Assembly (NCBI RefSeq): GCF_036345175.1
Contig: NZ_CP107780.1
Coordinates: 2,046,001 to 2,110,000, forward strand
Length of the DNA stretch: 64,000 nt
Reading direction: 5' to 3'
Source of the DNA: Streptomyces sp. NBC_00576
GTDB lineage: Bacteria; Actinomycetota; Actinomycetes; Streptomycetales; Streptomycetaceae
This document shows positions 16,641-25,839 of this stretch, one piece after another; within the stretch, counting starts at the first letter, position 1, and each line of letters opens with the position of its first letter. The position numbers and the translations under genes were made by a program. Below the pieces are notes generated by a model that saw only the letters and a program-made list of their open reading frames with translations, had not been told where the DNA came from and did not search any database.

Positions 16641-17477
16641 GTGGCAGCAGACACGGCCGAGACGGCGGAGGTGCGCCGGGCGCTGGCCCGGCTGCGACGG
16701 GCGACCGGGCTGCCGGTCGCCTTCGGCGGGCTGATGGAACCCGGGCGCCGGCACATGCGCATCAGCGAACTCAGCGGCACCTCCACCCAGGCGCTGCGCG
16801 CACTCGCGGTGACCCCGGGCAACGGGCTGGGCGGCAGGACGGTGGCCCTGGCCCGCCCGTGCGCGGTGACGGACTACTCCGTCTCCCAGCAGATCAGCCA
16901 CGAGTACGACATCCCGGTCGCCGCCGAGGGCCTGCGCTCCGTGGTCGCGGTCCCGGTCGTCGTACGGCGCCAGGTGCGCGGGGTCCTGTACGGCGCCCTG
17001 CGCACCGCCCAGCCTCTGGGTGACCGCACGATCGGCGCGGCGGTCGAGGCGGCCCGGGACGTGGAGCAGGCGCTTGTCGTACGGGACCAGGCGCGGGAGC
17101 TGCTGGCCGCGGCGCGTCCGGAGGCGTCCGCTGCCGGGGGGCCGGGCGGCGGGGCGTGGGAGCAGGTGCGGGAGGCGCACGCGGCGTTGCGTACGCTGGC
17201 GCCGCGCATCGCCGACCCGGAGCTGCGCAGTGCGCTGCTCGACGCGTGTGGCCTGCTGGCCGCCGGGCGGCCCGTGGCCGGGGTCGAGCTCGCTCCGCGC
17301 GAGCTGGACGTCCTGGCGTGTGTCGCCTCGGGGGCGTCCAACGCGGTCGCCGCGGACCGGCTGGGGCTGCGTCCGGAGACGGTGAAGGGGTATCTGCGCT
17401 CGGCGATGCGCAGGCTGGGCGCCCACTCGCGCGGGGAGGCGGTCGTCGCGGCGCGACGGGCGGGGCTGCTGCCCTGA
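16641..17477 (+). CDS. GAF-domain LuxR-family regulator
   Basis: A 278-aa protein from GTG 16641 with GAAGGGG upstream. Residues 10-150 form a GAF-like sensor (LRRATGLPVAFGGL ... GLGGRTVALARPCAVTDY ... GLRSVVAVPVVVRRQVRGVLYGAL). A helical linker follows, and the C-terminal 65 residues are a LuxR helix-turn-helix (LAPRELDVLACVASGASN ... LGLRPETVKGYLRSAMRRLG). It is divergent from the two acyl-CoA synthetases, which it may control. A CCCCC-GAAC-GGGGG inverted repeat at 16556-16569 in the shared promoter is a candidate site. Such Streptomyces regulators sense unknown acyl or aromatic ligands. Confidence 0.85.
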   Translation: MAADTAETAEVRRALARLRRATGLPVAFGGLMEPGRRHMRISELSGTSTQALRALAVTPGNGLGGRTVALARPCAVTDYSVSQQISHEYDIPVAAEGLRSVVAVPVVVRRQVRGVLYGALRTAQPLGDRTIGAAVEAARDVEQALVVRDQARELLAAARPEASAAGGPGGGAWEQVREAHAALRTLAPRIADPELRSALLDACGLLAAGRPVAGVELAPRELDVLACVASGASNAVAADRLGLRPETVKGYLRSAMRRLGAHSRGEAVVAARRAGLLP

Positions 17478-17659
17478 AGGCCCCCGCCCCGGAGGGGTCC
17501 GTCGTCACGCTCCGCACACGTATACAGATAATTCACTCATAAGTGACTTGAATTTTCCCATGCCGCTACCGTCCTGTTATTCGGCTCACCACGCCGCAGG
17601 TCCGAATTTCAAAGATCTGTTGCCTAATATTGGGCCCCACACGACACAGGAGGGGAGCG

Positions 17660-20488
17660 GTGACCGTGCGACGGGACTTCCAGGAGTCTGGCCGATGCCG
17701 CTCTGACCTGCTCATAGGCCGGGACGAAGCACTCACAGCAGCGCGCGAGCAGCTTTCGCGCGGCGGCAGCGTACTACTGCACGGACCGGCCGGAATAGGA
17801 AAGTCGACCGTTCTGCGGACATTGGCCGCAGAATGTGGCGAATCGGTGCGGACTGTGTTGCGCTGCTCCGCCACCGAGTCCGAATCGCATCTTCCCTTCC
17901 TCGCACTCGCCGATCTTCTGGGGCTCGCCCTCGACGAGGTCTCCGGCCAGTTGCCCGTCGCCCAGCGTGTCGCCCTGGAGTCGGCGCTCACCGGCCGTGG
18001 CGAGTCCACGCTCCAGCGCGACGGGCTCGCCCTGCGGCTGGCCGTACTCTCCGCGCTGCGCGCGCTGGCCGCAAAAGGCCCCGTCCTCGTGGTCGCCGAC
18101 GACCTCCAGTGGCTGGACACCGCGAGCACCGAACTGCTCGGTTTCGCCGCCCGCCGACTCGGCGACGACCCCGTCCGGATGCTGTTCGCGGGGCGGACGG
18201 ACGGACAGCAGTACGACCGCTATCTACGCGCGTCCACACTCGACACCCTGGCGGTCCGGGTGAACCCGCTGACCCGCTCCCAGGTGGAGACACTCCTGGA
18301 GCACCGGGGCTACGACCTCCCGCGTTCCACCGTGCGGGAGATCCACCGCACCAGCGGCGGCAACCCGCTGTACGCCCTCGAACTGGGCCGGGCCCTGGCC
18401 GAGAACCCCACCCCTCCGCGCCCTGGCGAGCCGCTGCCGGTGCCGACCTCGCTGCGCGCCCTGGTCCTCAGCCGCCTGGAGATGCTGTCGGACGACGCCC
18501 GCCGCACCCTCCTCGTGGTGAGCGCAGGCGCCCGCCCCACCCTGGCCCTGCTGCACGCGGCCGGCCGGAAGAACGCCGAGGCCGAGACCGCCCAGGCCGC
18601 CTCCCTCGGGCTGCTGGCGACCGAGCCCGAGGGTCCGGCCGTACGGTTCGCGCATCCCCTCGTCTCGGCCGCGCTGTACGCGGAGGCGAGCGCCCAGGAG
18701 CGCCGGGCCGCGCACGCCGCGCTGTCCACGGCCGCCTCCGACCCCATCGAGCGGGCCCGGCACCTCGCCCTGGCCACCGACGGCACGGATCCGGAGGTGG
18801 GCGCACGCCTCGCAGAGGCCGCCGCGCTGGCCCGGGACCGCGGGGCGCCGACGGTGGCCTCCTCGCTCGGGCTGCTCGCCGCCCGGTACACCCCGGCCGA
18901 CGGTGTGCCGAACCCTGACGAGCACCGGTTGCGGGCCGCCGAGGACGCGATCACCGCCGGTGAGCTGGACCTCGCGCGGGACATCGCCCGCCAGGTGCTC
19001 GCCCGGTCCACGGTGCCCGCGGAGCGGGTGCGGGCCTGGATCATCGTGATCGACACGGCGGGCCATGCCATGACGGAGGTCGACGCCGTCTTCCCGCAGG
19101 CACTGGCCGACGCGGGCGACGACCCACGGCTGCTCGCCCTGATCCACTACCAACTGGCCTGGCGGGCGCTGCTCGTGGAGGGCGACTTCGCCGAGTGCCG
19201 CGAGGAGGCGGCGCGTGCGGCGGAACTCGCCGCGCGGGGCGGCGACCGGCACACGGAGCTGATGTCGCTCTCCTTCCAGGCCCAGACCGAGACCCTGATG
19301 GGTCACCCGGACGCGCCCGCGACCATCAAGCGCGCGCTGAAGGAGCCCCAGGACCCGCAGGTGACCGTCCATCACAACGGCATCGGGTCGGCCCGGTTCC
19401 GCTGGCTGATCATGAGCGACCAACTGCCCGAGGCACGGGCCACGGCCACCACCCTGCTGCGCGAAGTGCGCCGGCGCGGCTCGGTGGAGAGCGAGGTGCA
19501 CTTCCTGCGCGGCCTCGCCGAGACCGAACTGCGCTGCGGGCACTGCGGCCGGGCCCTCGACCTGGCCCGGGAGAGCCTGCGGCTGGCCCGGGACACCGGC
19601 ATCGGCGAGGTCGCCTCCGCGATGCTCGCCGCACTGGCGGAGGCGTCCGGCGGCGACGTGGACCGGGCGCTGGCACTGGCCCGGGAGGCGGTCGAGCACG
19701 CCGAGGAGAACGGCGACATGCTCTACCTGTCCCGGGCCCAAGCCGCCCTGGGATACGCCCGGTTGGTCGCCGGAGACGCGCCGGGCGCGGTGCAGTCGCT
19801 GCGCCGGGCACGGGAGCTGGAGCACGATCTCGGCGTCGACGACCCTGCGCGCGGACGCTGGCAGGGCGACCTCGCGGAGGCGCTGGTCCGCGTCGGCGAG
19901 CTGGACGAGGCGCAGGAGGTCATCGACGTGTCGCGCGCCCACGCGCTGCGGCTGGGGCGCGAGAGCGTGCTCGCGGTGCTCGACCGGGCGGAGGCTCTGG
20001 TGCGGGCCGCGCGCGGCGAACACGAGGCGGCTCTCGCCCAGTTGACGTCCGCTCAGGACCGACTCGCCAAGCTGGGCTACGGACTTGAGGAGGCGCGCGC
20101 CGCCCTCGCCCTGGCCGAGCTGCGCACCGGGCCGCCGGGGCCGGGGTCCACACCCGCGCCGACGTCCTACGACGAGGCGGCACGCCTGTTCAGACGTTCC
20201 CGCGCGCTGCCCTGGCTGCGCCAGGTGGACGCGGCCACCGTGCCGAATCCCGCGCCGCAGCCGCTCGTACAGCAGCCGCAGGCGGTCGCCGCGCTCGACG
20301 GGCTGGCCGCGATGGAGCGTCAGGTCGCGGCGCTCGTCATGGAGGGCGCGACCAACCGCGAGATCGCCGGACGCCTGTTCATCAGCGTCAAGACGGTCGA
20401 GGCGACACTCACCCGGGTGTACCGGAAGCTGGGTATCCGGTCCCGGGTGGACATCGTCAGGCTGGCGGCGGGACGCCACACCAACTGA
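17660..20488 (+). CDS. Large ATP-binding LuxR (LAL) transcriptional regulator
   Basis: A 942-aa LAL regulator. GTG 17660 has a strong AGGAGGGG site. Residues near 30-50 hold the Walker A motif (LLHGPAGIGKSTVLR) and residues near 135 the Walker B (VLVVADDLQWLD). A long TPR-like helical region follows, and the C-terminus is a LuxR HTH (ERQVAALVMEGATNREIAGR ... SVKTVEATLTRVYRKLG). The 180-base AT-rich leader region contains TAATAT and a TCACT-CATA-AGTGA repeat. It lies directly upstream of the trypsin-like protease and could regulate it, or a distant pathway. Confidence 0.92.
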   Translation: MTVRRDFQESGRCRSDLLIGRDEALTAAREQLSRGGSVLLHGPAGIGKSTVLRTLAAECGESVRTVLRCSATESESHLPFLALADLLGLALDEVSGQLPVAQRVALESALTGRGESTLQRDGLALRLAVLSALRALAAKGPVLVVADDLQWLDTASTELLGFAARRLGDDPVRMLFAGRTDGQQYDRYLRASTLDTLAVRVNPLTRSQVETLLEHRGYDLPRSTVREIHRTSGGNPLYALELGRALAENPTPPRPGEPLPVPTSLRALVLSRLEMLSDDARRTLLVVSAGARPTLALLHAAGRKNAEAETAQAASLGLLATEPEGPAVRFAHPLVSAALYAEASAQERRAAHAALSTAASDPIERARHLALATDGTDPEVGARLAEAAALARDRGAPTVASSLGLLAARYTPADGVPNPDEHRLRAAEDAITAGELDLARDIARQVLARSTVPAERVRAWIIVIDTAGHAMTEVDAVFPQALADAGDDPRLLALIHYQLAWRALLVEGDFAECREEAARAAELAARGGDRHTELMSLSFQAQTETLMGHPDAPATIKRALKEPQDPQVTVHHNGIGSARFRWLIMSDQLPEARATATTLLREVRRRGSVESEVHFLRGLAETELRCGHCGRALDLARESLRLARDTGIGEVASAMLAALAEASGGDVDRALALAREAVEHAEENGDMLYLSRAQAALGYARLVAGDAPGAVQSLRRARELEHDLGVDDPARGRWQGDLAEALVRVGELDEAQEVIDVSRAHALRLGRESVLAVLDRAEALVRAARGEHEAALAQLTSAQDRLAKLGYGLEEARAALALAELRTGPPGPGSTPAPTSYDEAARLFRRSRALPWLRQVDAATVPNPAPQPLVQQPQAVAALDGLAAMERQVAALVMEGATNREIAGRLFISVKTVEATLTRVYRKLGIRSRVDIVRLAAGRHTN

Positions 20489-20616
20489 CTCCCGCATACC
20501 CGTCGTACGGCCGTACGCCTGCGCGCAATCCATCCTTGCGCTCTCACCGTACCGTGCCGTCGACCCCGAACGACCGAGGGTTTTCCCTCCCTCAACTCCC
20601 CTAGGGGGTTCCCTCA

Positions 20617-20646
20617 TTGGGAGGGCCCTTATCCGGCTCCTACCTT
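20617..20646 (+). promoter_or_regulatory. Protease promoter
   Basis: TTGGGA at 20617-20622 and TACCTT at 20641-20646 are 18 bases apart, about 100 bases before the protease start. A CGTACGGCCGTACG palindrome (20504-20517) and a CCCCTAGGGG palindrome lie upstream in the same 264-base gap. Confidence 0.5.
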
Positions 20647-20752
20647 GTGGATGTGCCGCTCGCCGGGCATACGGAGCAGCCCCCAGCGCCCCGTGCACAA
20701 CCCCCCACACCCGCGCGTCCCCCCACCGGCAATCCCCACAAGAGGAGAACCC

Positions 20753-21544
20753 ATGTTCGGGCTCGCCCGTGCCAAGAAGGCCGCCGCTGTTCTGGTGGCC
20801 ACCGCTGCCGCCGCCTCGACCGCACTGATCGCCGCTCCCGGCGCCGTCGCCGCGCCCCAGCCCATCGTGGGCGGTACGACGACGACCGCGTCTGCGTACC
20901 CGTACGTCATGCAGATCACGGACTCCTCGCAGAACCAGTTCTGCGGTGGCACCCTCGTCTCGGCCACCAAGGTCGTCACCGCCGCCCACTGTATGGTCGA
21001 CGAGACGACGAGCAGCGTCAGAGTCGTCGGCGGCCGTACCTACCTCAACGGCACCAACGGCACGGTCAGCCGGGTCACCAAGATCTGGATCCACCCGAGC
21101 TACACGGACGCCACCAACGGCGACGACGTGGCCGTGCTGACCCTCGCGACCTCGATGCCGTACACGGCGGCGTCGTACGTCACCTCGTCCCAGACCAGCG
21201 TGTACGCGGCCGGCACCACCGCCCGCATCATCGGCTGGGGCACCACCTCCTCGAACGGCAGCTCCTCCAACCAGCTGCGCACGGCGACGGTCCCGACCGT
21301 CTCCAACTCCAGCTGCTCCAGCTCGTACGGCTCCAGCTACATCGCGAGCGACATGGTCTGCGCCGGCTTCACCGCCGGTGGCGTTGACACCTGCCAGGGC
21401 GACAGCGGCGGCCCGCTGATGATCGGCGGCGTCCTGGCAGGTATTACTTCCTGGGGCGAGGGCTGCGCTGCGGCCGGCTACCCCGGGATCTACACCCGGC
21501 TGACCACCTTCTCCAGCCTGGTGGCGACGCAGGTCGCGTCGTAA
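20753..21544 (+). CDS. Secreted trypsin-like serine protease
   Basis: A 263-aa prepro-protease of the S1A family. Residues 1-34 are a Sec signal (ARAKK then a long Ala-rich hydrophobic core, cut near AVAA), followed by a short APQP propeptide and the mature start IVGG. The triad is visible as TAAHC (His), DDVAVLTLA (Asp) and CQGDSGGP (Ser), and six cysteines fit three disulfides as in S. griseus trypsin. The S1 pocket Asp is in GGVDTCQGD, predicting cleavage after Lys/Arg. AGAGGAG precedes the ATG. Likely a developmental or nutrient-scavenging exoprotease. Confidence 0.95.
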   Translation: MFGLARAKKAAAVLVATAAAASTALIAAPGAVAAPQPIVGGTTTTASAYPYVMQITDSSQNQFCGGTLVSATKVVTAAHCMVDETTSSVRVVGGRTYLNGTNGTVSRVTKIWIHPSYTDATNGDDVAVLTLATSMPYTAASYVTSSQTSVYAAGTTARIIGWGTTSSNGSSSNQLRTATVPTVSNSSCSSSYGSSYIASDMVCAGFTAGGVDTCQGDSGGPLMIGGVLAGITSWGEGCAAAGYPGIYTRLTTFSSLVATQVAS

Positions 21545-21597
21545 TCACCAGCGGTACAGCCACCACAGTCTCCCGAGTACCCCTCGGGTGAATGCCA

Positions 21598-21639
21598 GGG
21601 GGCGTTGCGGACCGGCCACGAGCGGTCCGCAGCGCCCCC
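21598..21639. terminator. 17-bp stem terminator
   Basis: A long stem (GGGGGCGTTGCGGACCG with its near-complement, one G-T wobble) and an 8-base loop lie between the convergent protease and AlkZ-like genes, overlapping the stop codon of the latter. A smaller CCCGAG/CTCGGG hairpin precedes it. Confidence 0.75.
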
Positions 21640-22889
21640 TATCCACGTTCCTTTTCCCGTTCCTGTTCCCGTACGACGGTGGCGAACCGGATGTCGTACG
21701 CCGTTCCCTCGTGCAGCACCGCGAGCATCCGCTCGCCCTCCTCAACCACCGCCGCCCGCTGGTCCCTTGTGAACTCGCCGAACGGCTCGACGGTGAGCGT
21801 GCGGTCCTCAAGGCGCCACAGACCGGCGAGGAAGCCGTCGACGAGCAGGGTGCAGTGTGCCTGATTGCCCGTCCAGGTACGGCCCTTGAGGTCGGCGGGG
21901 ACGACGCGCGTGCGGTCGGCGTGCGAGAGGAGCAGGTTGTCGAACTCGGGCAGGAAACGCGGCGGGGCCGGGGTCTCCGGGTCGGGGCGGGGAGCGTCGG
22001 GGAGGTCGAAGAGCTCGGTGCCGTACTCGTCCCGGAAGGTGAGCAGCTCCGGGCGGAGGCGCTCGAAGGCGTCGCGCAGCCGGGTCAGACCGGCCCAGGT
22101 CTGCATGTCCTTCACGGAGGCCGGGCCGAAGGCGGCGAGGTAGCGGAGCAGAGTCGTGTCCAGCAGCGAGGCCGGGTCCGGTTCGGCCGAGCGACCGAGC
22201 CAGTGCTCGGCGGTGGTGAGGGCGACCTGGCCACTGCGGCCCCACAGGCCGCGCGGGGTGACCTGGACGAGCGGGAGCCGACAGCGGGCGGCGACGGACA
22301 GGGACTGCGGGTCGGCGTCCGGCCACTCGACGAGGAGCGCCTCGCGCAACTGCTTCATCGTGCGTGGCTCGGCCTCGACGAGTGCGCGGGCGAGGGCAGT
22401 GAGCCGGTCGAGGTCGACGCCCACAAGTCCCTTGCGGAAGTAGGTGAGTTCGCGGTCCCGGGCGGGCTGGACGAGCGGTCGCAGGGTGAGGCAGTCGTCG
22501 GCGGTGTGGGTGTGGATGGTCGAGCGCATGGTGACGATGCGGACGGCCTCCCGGTCGGCCATGAGCCGGGACAGCTCCTCGGGGGCGAAGCCGTCGAGGC
22601 GGGCGGCGAGGGCGTAGTACGGGGGCTTCACGTTCTGCGCCTGGAGACCGAGGAGGTGCGCGAGGGCGTCCTTGGCGGACATCTGCGACCGGGTGAGAAG
22701 CAGTTGCCGGGCGAGGGTGGCCCGGTTCAGGGCGCGGGGGCCGAGGACCGGGGCCGCGGCGGGCGCGGTTGTCGAGCCCGAGCCGGGGCGCGTCGTCGGG
22801 GCGGCTGCCGACGTCGTCTTCGCCGTGTTCTGCTTCGCCGTGTTCCGCTGCACCGTCTGCTGCTTCGCCGTGTTCTGCATGTTCCGCAC
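21639..22889 (-). CDS. AlkZ/YcaQ-like winged-helix DNA-binding protein
   Basis: A 416-aa member of the HTH_42 superfamily. The segment HLLGLQAQNVKPPYYALAAR contains a QxQ motif (Gln83, Gln85) equivalent to the catalytic QxQ of AlkZ, the Streptomyces glycosylase that unhooks azinomycin crosslinks. Further family features are RIVTMRSTIHTHTADD and FLPEFDNLLLSHADRTRVV. Its N-terminal 46 residues are a low-complexity extension with three NTAK units that family members lack. The start is a GTG with AAGGGGAG at good distance. Whether it excises damaged bases is untested; the motif makes it plausible. Confidence 0.85.
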   Translation of the reverse strand: MRNMQNTAKQQTVQRNTAKQNTAKTTSAAAPTTRPGSGSTTAPAAAPVLGPRALNRATLARQLLLTRSQMSAKDALAHLLGLQAQNVKPPYYALAARLDGFAPEELSRLMADREAVRIVTMRSTIHTHTADDCLTLRPLVQPARDRELTYFRKGLVGVDLDRLTALARALVEAEPRTMKQLREALLVEWPDADPQSLSVAARCRLPLVQVTPRGLWGRSGQVALTTAEHWLGRSAEPDPASLLDTTLLRYLAAFGPASVKDMQTWAGLTRLRDAFERLRPELLTFRDEYGTELFDLPDAPRPDPETPAPPRFLPEFDNLLLSHADRTRVVPADLKGRTWTGNQAHCTLLVDGFLAGLWRLEDRTLTVEPFGEFTRDQRAAVVEEGERMLAVLHEGTAYDIRFATVVREQEREKERG

Positions 22890-22900
22890 GCTAGCTCCCC

Positions 22901-22923
22901 TTGCGGACAGCTTCGGTCCGCAA
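22901..22923. promoter_or_regulatory. Inverted repeat TTGCGGAC-N7-GTCCGCAA
   Basis: A perfect 8-bp inverted repeat lies 12 bases before the AlkZ-like start in the 180-base divergent region shared with corA. It is well placed to be an operator or leader hairpin of the glycosylase-like gene. Confidence 0.5.
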
Positions 22924-23069
22924 TCCCTGACGCATCCCGACCGGAAGCCTGCCCGGATGCTTGTCCGGGCCCGGGGTACGCGTCATTTGACCCGTATATC
23001 CTGCCCCTTGATCCACCCAGTCGCACCTGAACGCACGTTCGGGAACCGTCGAGACGGGAGCCAGCCGCG

Positions 23070-24233
23070 ATGCCCGAGCGACGTGCCCGCCCGGCCTCGG
23101 AGAACGGGCGGAAGTCCGCCTGGCGTCGCGCCCTGACGCCACCCTCCGCGCCGCCCGCGAAACCCGCCGCCCCGCGGACCGAGCCACCTTCCCCGGCGCC
23201 GGCCGAACCGGCCGACAGCATCGTGCACGCGGCCCTCTATCGCGACGGCGTGCGCGTCTCGACGCCCGCCACCCTCGCCGAGACCTTCCGTGAGCTGCGC
23301 GACGAGCCCGACGGCATGGCGTGGATCGGCCTGGCCCGCCCCACGGAGGCCGAACTCCTCTCACTGGCCGCCGAGTTCGACCTGCATCCACTCTCCGTCG
23401 AGGACGCGATGGAGGCCCACCAGCGCCCGAAACTGGAGCGCTACGGCGACACCCTGTTCGTCGTCCTGAGCGCCGCCCGCTATCTGGACGCGGCCGAGGA
23501 GGTCGACTTCGGCGAACTGCACGTCTTCATCGGCCCCGACTTCCTGATCACGGTCCGCCATGGCGCGGCCCCGGACCTGTCGGCCGTACGCCGCCGCATG
23601 GAGGCGACCCCGGAGCTGCTGAAGCTGGGTCCGGAGGCGGTGCTGTACGCGATCCTGGACGCGGTGGTCGACGGCTACGCGCCGGTCGTCGAGGGCGTCC
23701 AGAACGACATCGACGAGATCGAGACCGAGGTCTTCCGCGGCGACCCGAAGGTGTCCCGCCGTATCTACGAACTCTCCCGCGAAATGGTCGAGTTCCAGCG
23801 CGCCACCCGCCCCCTGGTAGGCATGCTGCACAGCCTGATTGCAGGCTTCGCGAAGTACCGCACGGACGAGGAACTCCAGCGCTACCTGAGGGACGTGGCC
23901 GACCATGTCACCCACACCAGCGAACGCGTCGACGGCTTCCGCCAGGCACTGACGGACATCCTGACGGTCAACTCCACCCTGGTGACACAGCAGCAGAACG
24001 CGGAGATGCGGGCGTTGGCGGAGGCGGGGTTCGAACAGAACGAGGAGATCAAGAAGATCTCGTCGTGGGCGGCGATCCTGTTCGCTCCGACGCTGGTCGG
24101 GACGATCTACGGCATGAACTTCGCGCACATGCCGGAGTTGCGCTGGGTGTTCGGGTATCCCTTTGCGATCGTCCTGATGGCGGTTGTCTGCACCAGCTTG
24201 TACGTCATTTTCAAGCGGCGGGACTGGCTCTGA
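23070..24233 (+). CDS. corA: CorA-family magnesium/cobalt transporter
   Basis: A 387-aa channel protein. The first 50 residues are basic and Pro/Ala-rich, then the CorA cytoplasmic funnel (PLSVEDAMEAHQRPKLERYG, a strongly conserved block) and long stalk helices. Two C-terminal membrane helices flank the selectivity loop IYGMNFAHMPELRW. The basic KRRDWL tail matches CorA. It imports Mg2+ and possibly Co2+/Ni2+; nickel would matter for the nearby hydrogenase, but this is only context. Confidence 0.95.
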   Translation: MPERRARPASENGRKSAWRRALTPPSAPPAKPAAPRTEPPSPAPAEPADSIVHAALYRDGVRVSTPATLAETFRELRDEPDGMAWIGLARPTEAELLSLAAEFDLHPLSVEDAMEAHQRPKLERYGDTLFVVLSAARYLDAAEEVDFGELHVFIGPDFLITVRHGAAPDLSAVRRRMEATPELLKLGPEAVLYAILDAVVDGYAPVVEGVQNDIDEIETEVFRGDPKVSRRIYELSREMVEFQRATRPLVGMLHSLIAGFAKYRTDEELQRYLRDVADHVTHTSERVDGFRQALTDILTVNSTLVTQQQNAEMRALAEAGFEQNEEIKKISSWAAILFAPTLVGTIYGMNFAHMPELRWVFGYPFAIVLMAVVCTSLYVIFKRRDWL

Positions 24234-24274
24234 GCAGTCAGAACGCTAGAAGATGCCCGAAATATCACAAGGTG

Positions 24275-24298
24275 GAATGATTTACTCATCCCGGGTAC
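24275..24298 (+). promoter_or_regulatory. SigB-type stress promoter
   Basis: GAAT at 24275-24278, 14 bases, then GGGTAC at 24293-24298 fits the Streptomyces SigB-like consensus GNNT-N14-16-GGGTAY. It lies 45 bases before a small hydrophilic protein, a typical osmotic-stress target. Confidence 0.5.
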
Positions 24299-24343
24299 GC
24301 GTGACCAGCGTCCCCCACTGACCATGAAAAGGCAGATCGGACC

Positions 24344-24730
24344 ATGTCGAAGAAATCAGGTTCGTCCGAGCCGGCGCAGGGAAAGGGTCCCAGCCGTCAT
24401 CAGGGCACCGGGCAGCACGGCTGGTCGCCCGATGTGGATGAGACCCGTCAGCAGGACAACCCGAGCGCCCATCGCTCCTTCCGTACGGCTGAGCACGCCG
24501 GTGAAAGGGGCCGGGGTCGGACGAAGTCCGCGGAGGAGACGAAGTCCGTCCCGGGCGACACGGCCAAGGGTCTCGGTACGAGCGGCGAGGAGTACGGCGC
24601 CGCGGACGAGAAGGGCAGACGCGATACCGGACGCAAAGGCCGCTCCCAGCGCCCGAGCGGCACCAAGGACGCTTCTGCCTCAACCGGCGTGGACCCACAG
24701 GACCCGCCGACCGGGCGCCGACCGGGTTAG
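24344..24730 (+). CDS. Small disordered hydrophilic protein
   Basis: A 128-aa protein almost without hydrophobic residues: rich in Gly, Ser, Lys, Arg, Glu and Gln (MSKKSGSSEPAQGKGPSRHQ ... DEKGRRDTGRKGRSQRPSG). No domain can be assigned. Composition resembles stress-induced hydrophilins. A SigB-type promoter in front supports a desiccation or osmotic-stress role. It converges with hypE, 38 bases away. Confidence 0.7.
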   Translation: MSKKSGSSEPAQGKGPSRHQGTGQHGWSPDVDETRQQDNPSAHRSFRTAEHAGERGRGRTKSAEETKSVPGDTAKGLGTSGEEYGAADEKGRRDTGRKGRSQRPSGTKDASASTGVDPQDPPTGRRPG

Positions 24731-24768
24731 GGCCTGGCCGGCCGCCTGCTCGACGCGCGAGGCCCGTA

Positions 24769-25839
24769 TCAGCAGATCCGCGGCAGTTGCTCTCCGATCG
24801 GCAGATCGACCACGCGTGTTCCCCCCAGGCCGGTCCGGGCCACGACCATGCCGGGATGCGCCTCGACGGTCTCACCGATGATCACGGAGTCCGCGCCCAG
24901 CGGGTGGGCTCGCATCGCCTCCAGGACGGCGTCGGCGTGCTCACGGGGGACGAAGGCCACCAGCTTGCCCTCGTTGGCGATGTACATGGGGTCCAGTCCG
25001 AGAATGGCGCAGGCGTTGGCCACGGCCGGCGGGACCGGGACGTCGCGTTCCCGGATGACGACCCCGGTACCGGAGGCCTGCGCGATCTCGTTGAGCGTTG
25101 CCGCCAGGCCGCCTCGGGTGGGATCACGCAGTACGTGCAGATCCGGGGTGACGGCGAGCATGGCGTCGACCAGCCCGCCGAGCGCCGCACAGTCGCTCTT
25201 GATCTCCACTCCGAATTCCAGGCCCTCGCGAACGCTCATGACCGCCACCCCATGGACGCCGATCGCACCGCTGACGATCACGACGTCGCCGGGGACGACC
25301 CGCTGAGGGCGCAGATCGACACCCGCCGGGACGAGACCGATGCCCGCGGTGTTGATGTAGATCCCGTCGCCGTGGCCGGTCTCCACCACCTTGGTGTCGC
25401 CGGTGGCCACCTCCACACCGGCGGCGCGCGCGGCCGTGCCCAGCGCCTGGGACACCCGTGTGACCACGTCCAGCTCGACGCCCTCCTCCAGGATGAATCC
25501 GCAGGAGAGGTAGGCGGCGCGGGCGCCGCTCATGGCGAGGTCGTTGACGGTGCCGTTGACCGCCAGATCGCCGATGCTGCCGCCGGGAAAGAACAACGGC
25601 CGCACCACGTAGGAGTCGGTGGAGAACGCCAGCCGGGCACCGCCGAGGGAGAGGACGGCGGCATCACCCATCTGGGCGAGCACCTCGCCCCCGAAGGCGG
25701 GGGCGAAGATCTGCTGGACGAGCTCGGCGGAGAGGACTCCACCGCCGCCGTGGCCCATGACGACCCGTGGCCGGTCACGCAGAGGCGCCGGACATGTCCA
25801 GCCCTCGACGTCGAGGGTGGGGAGAGTGGTGTCAGACAA
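24769..25839 (-). CDS. hypE: Hydrogenase maturation protein HypE
   Basis: HypE dehydrates the thiocarboxamide on its C-terminal Cys to thiocyanate, the source of the CN ligands of the NiFe site. The 356-aa protein has the PurM-like ATP-binding blocks (VVMGHGGGGVLSAELVQQI, GDTKVVETGHGDGIYINTAG, LRDPTRGGLAATLNEIA) and ends with the required PRIC. No ATG/GTG fits near the expected N-terminus. TTG at 25839, with GGGAGG upstream and an 8-base overlap with hypD, is the best start, so translation is coupled. It closes the hydrogenase operon. Confidence 0.95.
   Translation of the reverse strand: MSDTTLPTLDVEGWTCPAPLRDRPRVVMGHGGGGVLSAELVQQIFAPAFGGEVLAQMGDAAVLSLGGARLAFSTDSYVVRPLFFPGGSIGDLAVNGTVNDLAMSGARAAYLSCGFILEEGVELDVVTRVSQALGTAARAAGVEVATGDTKVVETGHGDGIYINTAGIGLVPAGVDLRPQRVVPGDVVIVSGAIGVHGVAVMSVREGLEFGVEIKSDCAALGGLVDAMLAVTPDLHVLRDPTRGGLAATLNEIAQASGTGVVIRERDVPVPPAVANACAILGLDPMYIANEGKLVAFVPREHADAVLEAMRAHPLGADSVIIGETVEAHPGMVVARTGLGGTRVVDLPIGEQLPRIC

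Noticed and set aside
18224..21094. 956-codon minus-strand frame opposite the LAL regulator
   Set aside because: Antisense shadow without domains; the plus strand has Walker and LuxR motifs.
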